From the NCBI GenBank assembly GCA_051744925.1, contig JBNJDM010000013.1:1-37992 (forward strand): DNA of 37,992 bases. Reading direction: 5' to 3'. The stretch comes from JACKCP01 sp051744925. Lineage in GTDB: Bacteria; Desulfobacterota; Desulfobacteria; Desulfobacterales; JACKCP01. The position numbers and the translations under genes were made by a program. The stretch's first letter is position 1, and every line of letters begins with the position of its first letter. Under the pieces are notes generated by a model. The model had not been told where the DNA came from. It ran no database searches and saw nothing but the letters and a program-made list of their open reading frames with translations. Below are positions 34,316-37,992 of this stretch, piece by piece.

Positions 34316-35203
34316 TCAAGTACTCTCCTCCCCTGCTCTTTTGAGAATAGGCGAAATATCCCCAATATCTTTGTAAAAAAGACCTTTAAGGGAGGCATCA
34401 ATCCCAACATCCTTAAGCTCTTTCAAAGTTTTAATTACCAATACAGCAGATTTAAAATCTTTTATTATACTTCCGTGCTGAGGGGCTATTATATCAAAAG
34501 GAATGGAAGATATAACTTCAAGGGCATATCTTAAAGATCTTTCAGAGGTCATCACTTTTTTATGAAACATTTCTATATCTTTTAAGAAACATTTATCTTT
34601 GGTTTCTGAACAAACTTCAGTCCTGTTTTTACAATCAAAACATTTTTCAGGGACATCAAGATAGAAGTTCTGTTTTTTTGAATAACTTCCGAATAAATCG
34701 CTTGTAAAAAGTATTTTTGTTTGCGTATCAAAAGTTACAAAACTTCCTTCAGAATGAGCATACGGAGTATTAAAAAACTCAAGGGTTCTACCTGAACTGA
34801 ACCTGTATTTATAATTGAGTTCTTTAAGGGAAACAGTTTCAGATCTTCCTCCGTAATGTTTTATAAACATCATATTTTCTGCATTGGAAATAATTTTGAG
34901 ATTTTCACTGTCAATTATATGCTCCAGGTGAGGTATGCTCCCGCACAAATCAGGATCATAATGCTGATAAATCAAACTTTTAATATTTTCAGGAGATATC
35001 CCAGTTTTAAGAATTTTCATCATAACAGAAGGAAAATCCGGCCTGCTTCCTCCGTCTATTAAAACAGATTCTTCACCTTCTGTAATAAGATATGGGTTAC
35101 AATTAATGCCTGTAAAATCTTCATAAAAACCGACCCAATAAACACCTTTACCTATTTCAACCGGATTAGTCCTTGTTAGTTTCTCACCTAACTGATTTTC
35201 CAT
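34316..35203 (-). CDS. MBL-fold di-iron protein of the flavodiiron/ODP type (oxygen-binding di-iron domain)
   Basis: A 295-aa metallo-beta-lactamase-fold protein related to the di-iron half of flavodiiron proteins, without the flavodoxin domain. All six iron ligands can be placed: H81, D83 and D85 in YQHYDPDLCGSIP, H150 in TPYAHSEGSF, D169 in FTSDLFGS and H243 in PQHGS. The FHxxxMxS-type segment MFHKKVMTSERSL also fits. Between D169 and that segment lies a four-cysteine insert, C188-x2-C191-x6-C198-x6-C205. Stand-alone ODP proteins act as oxygen/iron sensors in Treponema chemotaxis, and with the kinase next door a sensor role is likely here. Start at 35203 (AGGA upstream). First gene of the operon. 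Confidence 0.85.
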   Translation of the reverse strand: MENQLGEKLTRTNPVEIGKGVYWVGFYEDFTGINCNPYLITEGEESVLIDGGSRPDFPSVMMKILKTGISPENIKSLIYQHYDPDLCGSIPHLEHIIDSENLKIISNAENMMFIKHYGGRSETVSLKELNYKYRFSSGRTLEFFNTPYAHSEGSFVTFDTQTKILFTSDLFGSYSKKQNFYLDVPEKCFDCKNRTEVCSETKDKCFLKDIEMFHKKVMTSERSLRYALEVISSIPFDIIAPQHGSIIKDFKSAVLVIKTLKELKDVGIDASLKGLFYKDIGDISPILKRAGEEST

Positions 35204-35290
35204 CAAATAATCCTTTTTAAAACAGCTTATAAAATAATCAAAAAAAACACTGATACAACTTAAATATTATCGCAACTGAACTGATATTTT

Positions 35291-35328
35291 TTGATGAACA
35301 AAAAATCAGGTTTCCGGTAAATAAGTTA
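35291..35328 (-). repeat. Solo palindromic repeat, copy E, between the ODP-like gene and hrpA
   Basis: Read on the minus strand, TAACTTATTTACCGGAAACC followed by TGATTTTTTGTTCATCAA matches the unit of copies A and D at most positions. It lies in the 186-bp divergent gap and is more degenerate at its right end. Confidence 0.6.
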
Positions 35329-35389
35329 CTATGTTATAATTTCAGGTTTTATAAATACAATTATTAACTTAAAAGATAAATAAAAAACC

Positions 35390-37992
35390 ATGACTGAAAT
35401 CAAATTATCAAAATTATATGCACAAAGCAAAAAGCTTATAAATAAAGACAGAATATATATAAGAAAAAAAATCAGAAAACTTCAGAAAAGAACAGGCAAA
35501 AACGATACACAAAAACTTAACACCATAAAATCAGAATTTGATCAGGCTGTGAAAAGGCTTGAACAAAGAAAAAGCTCTGTTCCTTTACCTGAGTTTGATG
35601 AAAATCTGCCTATAAACTCCAAAAAAGATGAAATAATTGAAACCATAAAAAAAAATCAGGTGGTTATTATAGCAGGAGAAACAGGTTCCGGGAAAACGAC
35701 ACAGATTCCCAAACTCTGCATTGAAGCAGGCCTTGGCATTAAAGGTGATATTGCATGTACTCAGCCAAGAAGAATAGCAGCTGTATCAGTTGCCCAGAGA
35801 ATAAGCGAAGAACTTGGTCAAAACACAGGAGAAACAGCAGGTTACAAAGTAAGGTTTAACGAAGTTACAGGAAAAAATACAATAATAAAAATAATGACAG
35901 ACGGAATCCTTCTTGCAGAAACACTCTCGGACAGATTCTTAAATTCCTATGATACAATTATTGTAGATGAGGCCCATGAAAGAAGTCTTAACATAGATTT
36001 TATACTCGGATTTCTTTTACAGCTTGTAAAAAAAAGAAAAGATTTAAAATTAATAATAACCTCTGCAACAATAGACACTGAAAAATTTTCAAAAGTTTTT
36101 GACAATGCCCCTGTAATTGAAGTTTCAGGAAGGATGTATCCTGTTGAAACAATATATATGCCTCCGGAACAAGAAGAAGAAAATGAAGAAACAGATCTTG
36201 CCTCTCTTGCTGCAAACGCTTTTGACCTGATCAAAAATGAACAAAACGGCGATACTTTAATATTTATGCCAACAGAAAACGATATAACAGAAACAATTGA
36301 AAAACTCAGGGGCAGAATTGATGAAAAAGCTGAGATTATGGCGCTTTATGCAAGACTTCCTTCACATCTCCAGCAAAAAGTATTTAAACCTGTTTCAGGC
36401 AGAAAAATTGTTGTAGCAACAAATGTTGCAGAAACATCTATTACAATTCCTGGGATAAAATATGTAATAGATACAGGTCTTGCAAGAATACCCCACTATA
36501 TACCTTCTTCACGGACAACCTCACTTCCTGTCAGCCCTGTCTCCAAAAGCAGTGCTGATCAGAGAAAGGGAAGATGCGGGCGTGTATCAAACGGAATCTG
36601 CATAAGGCTTTTTTCCCAATCAGATTATGAAAGCAGACCGAAATTTACTCCGCCTGAAATATTAAGATCAAATCTTGCAGATGTTTTGCTTAAAATGACT
36701 GCATTAAAACTTGGGGACATCAAAAATTTCCCTTTTATAGACAGACCTGAAACAAAAAATATAAATGACGGTTACAACCTTTTAACAGAACTGGGAGCTG
36801 TAAAAGAGACAAAAAATAAAGGAGTTTATGCTCTTACAGAAACAGGTTTACAAATGTCTAAAGTTCCTCTTGATCCTAAACTTTCAAGAATGCTTATAAA
36901 AGCTTCTGAACTTGGATGCCTTGAAGAATCTGCAGCAGTTGTTTCCGGAATAACAGCAAGCGACCCAAGAGAACTTCCTGAAGATAAAAAAGAAAAAGCA
37001 ATATTTGCACAGAAAATATTTAAAGATCCTTATTCTGATTTTATAACTCTTTTAAATATCTGGACACGTTTTAACAAAGAAAATAAAGGCAGGCTTACAA
37101 CAGGAGCAACAGGAAGATTTTCCAAAAAATATTATTTATCTTTCAGAAGACTTAAGGAATGGAGAGATTTATACTCACAGATAAAAGATATTCTTGAAGA
37201 TGAAGGTATAAAAAACCTTAAGGAAAAGCCTCCAGTTGCAGGTGACAAAAATGCTGAAACAGGTCCTCTTTATGAGGCTGTGCATAAGTCAATACTAAGC
37301 GGATATCTATCTAATATAGCAGTTCATACAGAAAAAAAATTTTACAAAGGATCAAAAAACAGAGAAATCATGCTTTTCCCCGGATCAGGACTTTTTAACA
37401 AGCCTCCTGAATGGATTGTTGCCGCAGAAATTGTTGAAACATCAAGACTTTTTGCAAGAACAGCTGCAATGGTAGACCCTGATTGGATTGCCGCTACTGC
37501 AGGAGATCTGTGCAGAAAAACTTTTTATGATCCCCATTATGAAAAAAATGAGGGAAGAGTTGTTGCATACTCCCAGACTTCCTTATACGGCCTTGTTCTT
37601 AAAAAAGGAGAAAAAATATCATACAAAGATGTAGACAAGGAAGAAGCATCAAAAATCTTTTATAACCAGGCTCTTGTTCCCGGAGAAGTTAAAGAAAACT
37701 TCAGGTTTATAAAAGAAAATCAGAAAACCATAAGTAAAGTCAAGGATATGGAAGACAGGCTGAGAAAAAGAGATATTCTTGTTTCCGAATCTGAGATAGC
37801 AGATTTTTATGAAAATATGATCCCGGGTGTTTCTGATGTAAGAACTTTAAGCAATATAATAAGAAAAAAAGGCGATGATTTTCTTATTATGAAAAAAGAA
37901 GATCTTATGAATTATGACCCTGAAAAGGAGGTCAAAGAAAAATATCCAGACAAAATAAAGCTGGGAGATGAAAATTTCAGGTTAAAATACAG
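35390..37992 (+). CDS. hrpA: ATP-dependent RNA helicase HrpA (3' end beyond window)
   Basis: The first 867 codons of a DEAH-box helicase; the family is about 1300 aa, so roughly a third is missing. The frame is open to the window edge. After a charged N-terminal region come motif I GETGSGKTT (96-104), TQPRRIAAVSVAQRI, motif II DEAHERS (near 192), motif III TSATID, motif V ATNVAETSITIPGI and motif VI QRKGRCGRV. The HrpA-type C-terminal region (LYEAVHKSILSGYLSN, then IVETSRLFARTAA) follows. HrpA acts on RNA and helps rescue collided ribosomes in E. coli. It starts a new plus-strand unit. The ribosome-binding site is weak. Confidence 0.93.
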   Translation, partial: MTEIKLSKLYAQSKKLINKDRIYIRKKIRKLQKRTGKNDTQKLNTIKSEFDQAVKRLEQRKSSVPLPEFDENLPINSKKDEIIETIKKNQVVIIAGETGSGKTTQIPKLCIEAGLGIKGDIACTQPRRIAAVSVAQRISEELGQNTGETAGYKVRFNEVTGKNTIIKIMTDGILLAETLSDRFLNSYDTIIVDEAHERSLNIDFILGFLLQLVKKRKDLKLIITSATIDTEKFSKVFDNAPVIEVSGRMYPVETIYMPPEQEEENEETDLASLAANAFDLIKNEQNGDTLIFMPTENDITETIEKLRGRIDEKAEIMALYARLPSHLQQKVFKPVSGRKIVVATNVAETSITIPGIKYVIDTGLARIPHYIPSSRTTSLPVSPVSKSSADQRKGRCGRVSNGICIRLFSQSDYESRPKFTPPEILRSNLADVLLKMTALKLGDIKNFPFIDRPETKNINDGYNLLTELGAVKETKNKGVYALTETGLQMSKVPLDPKLSRMLIKASELGCLEESAAVVSGITASDPRELPEDKKEKAIFAQKIFKDPYSDFITLLNIWTRFNKENKGRLTTGATGRFSKKYYLSFRRLKEWRDLYSQIKDILEDEGIKNLKEKPPVAGDKNAETGPLYEAVHKSILSGYLSNIAVHTEKKFYKGSKNREIMLFPGSGLFNKPPEWIVAAEIVETSRLFARTAAMVDPDWIAATAGDLCRKTFYDPHYEKNEGRVVAYSQTSLYGLVLKKGEKISYKDVDKEEASKIFYNQALVPGEVKENFRFIKENQKTISKVKDMEDRLRKRDILVSESEIADFYENMIPGVSDVRTLSNIIRKKGDDFLIMKKEDLMNYDPEKEVKEKYPDKIKLGDENFRLKY

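Noticed and set aside
34316..34410. Longer histidine kinase start inside the MBL gene
   Set aside because: It would overlap the MBL gene by 95 bases without a ribosome-binding site; ATG 34314 directly follows the MBL stop and is preceded by GGAGGAG.

Overview
The window is an AT-rich stretch of a Gram-negative, strictly anaerobic bacterium, most likely a sulfate-reducing member of the Desulfobacterota (Desulfobacterales-like). The evidence is an HdrA/MvhD/FrhB-type electron-transfer cluster with two in-frame UGA (selenocysteine) codons, a complete lipid A and outer-membrane assembly operon, type IV pilus genes, and a tRNA nucleotidyltransferase fused to DHH and CBS domains. I saw no rRNA, tRNA, CRISPR array, prophage or transposase gene. 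The lineage is an inference from gene content, not from a marker-gene search.

Region 1 (1-4598, minus strand): hdrA -> mvhD -> frhB-like -> a protein cut by the window edge. Both hdrA (1011 aa) and mvhD (145 aa) must be read through a UGA at a conserved cysteine position. Each UGA is followed 15-16 nt later by a small hairpin. A caller that stops at UGA loses the first 76 codons of hdrA and the second half of mvhD. The cluster probably moves electrons in the cytoplasm by flavin-based bifurcation.

Region 2 (4848-8351): miaA (+), a secreted DUF4124 coiled-coil protein (-), and a lipoprotein with tetratricopeptide-like repeats and a periplasmic-binding-protein domain (LpoA-like, +).

Region 3 (8422-20991, minus strand): an eleven-gene, nearly gapless run lysS-lolC-lolD-bamA-ompH(skp)-lpxD-fabZ-lpxA-lpxI-lpxB-msbA. 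It covers lipid A synthesis, its flipping, lipoprotein release and outer-membrane protein insertion.

Region 4 (21136-26176): pilS and pilC (-), a 615-bp gene-free divergent region, and a cation:proton antiporter with a C-terminal TrkA-N domain (+).

Region 5 (26377-31214, plus strand): a DHH-CBS-tRNA nucleotidyltransferase, a 153-bp concentric palindromic repeat element, trpS, and a PilZ-like c-di-GMP receptor candidate.

Region 6 (31253-35203, minus strand): a tightly coupled operon of a di-iron MBL (ODP-like) protein, a soluble histidine kinase without its own sensor domain, a CheY-like regulator, a 50-aa small protein and the pilus ATPase PilB. This is the best candidate for an undescribed system: an oxygen/redox-sensing phosphorelay wired to the pilus motor. 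At the right edge is hrpA (+), truncated by the window end.
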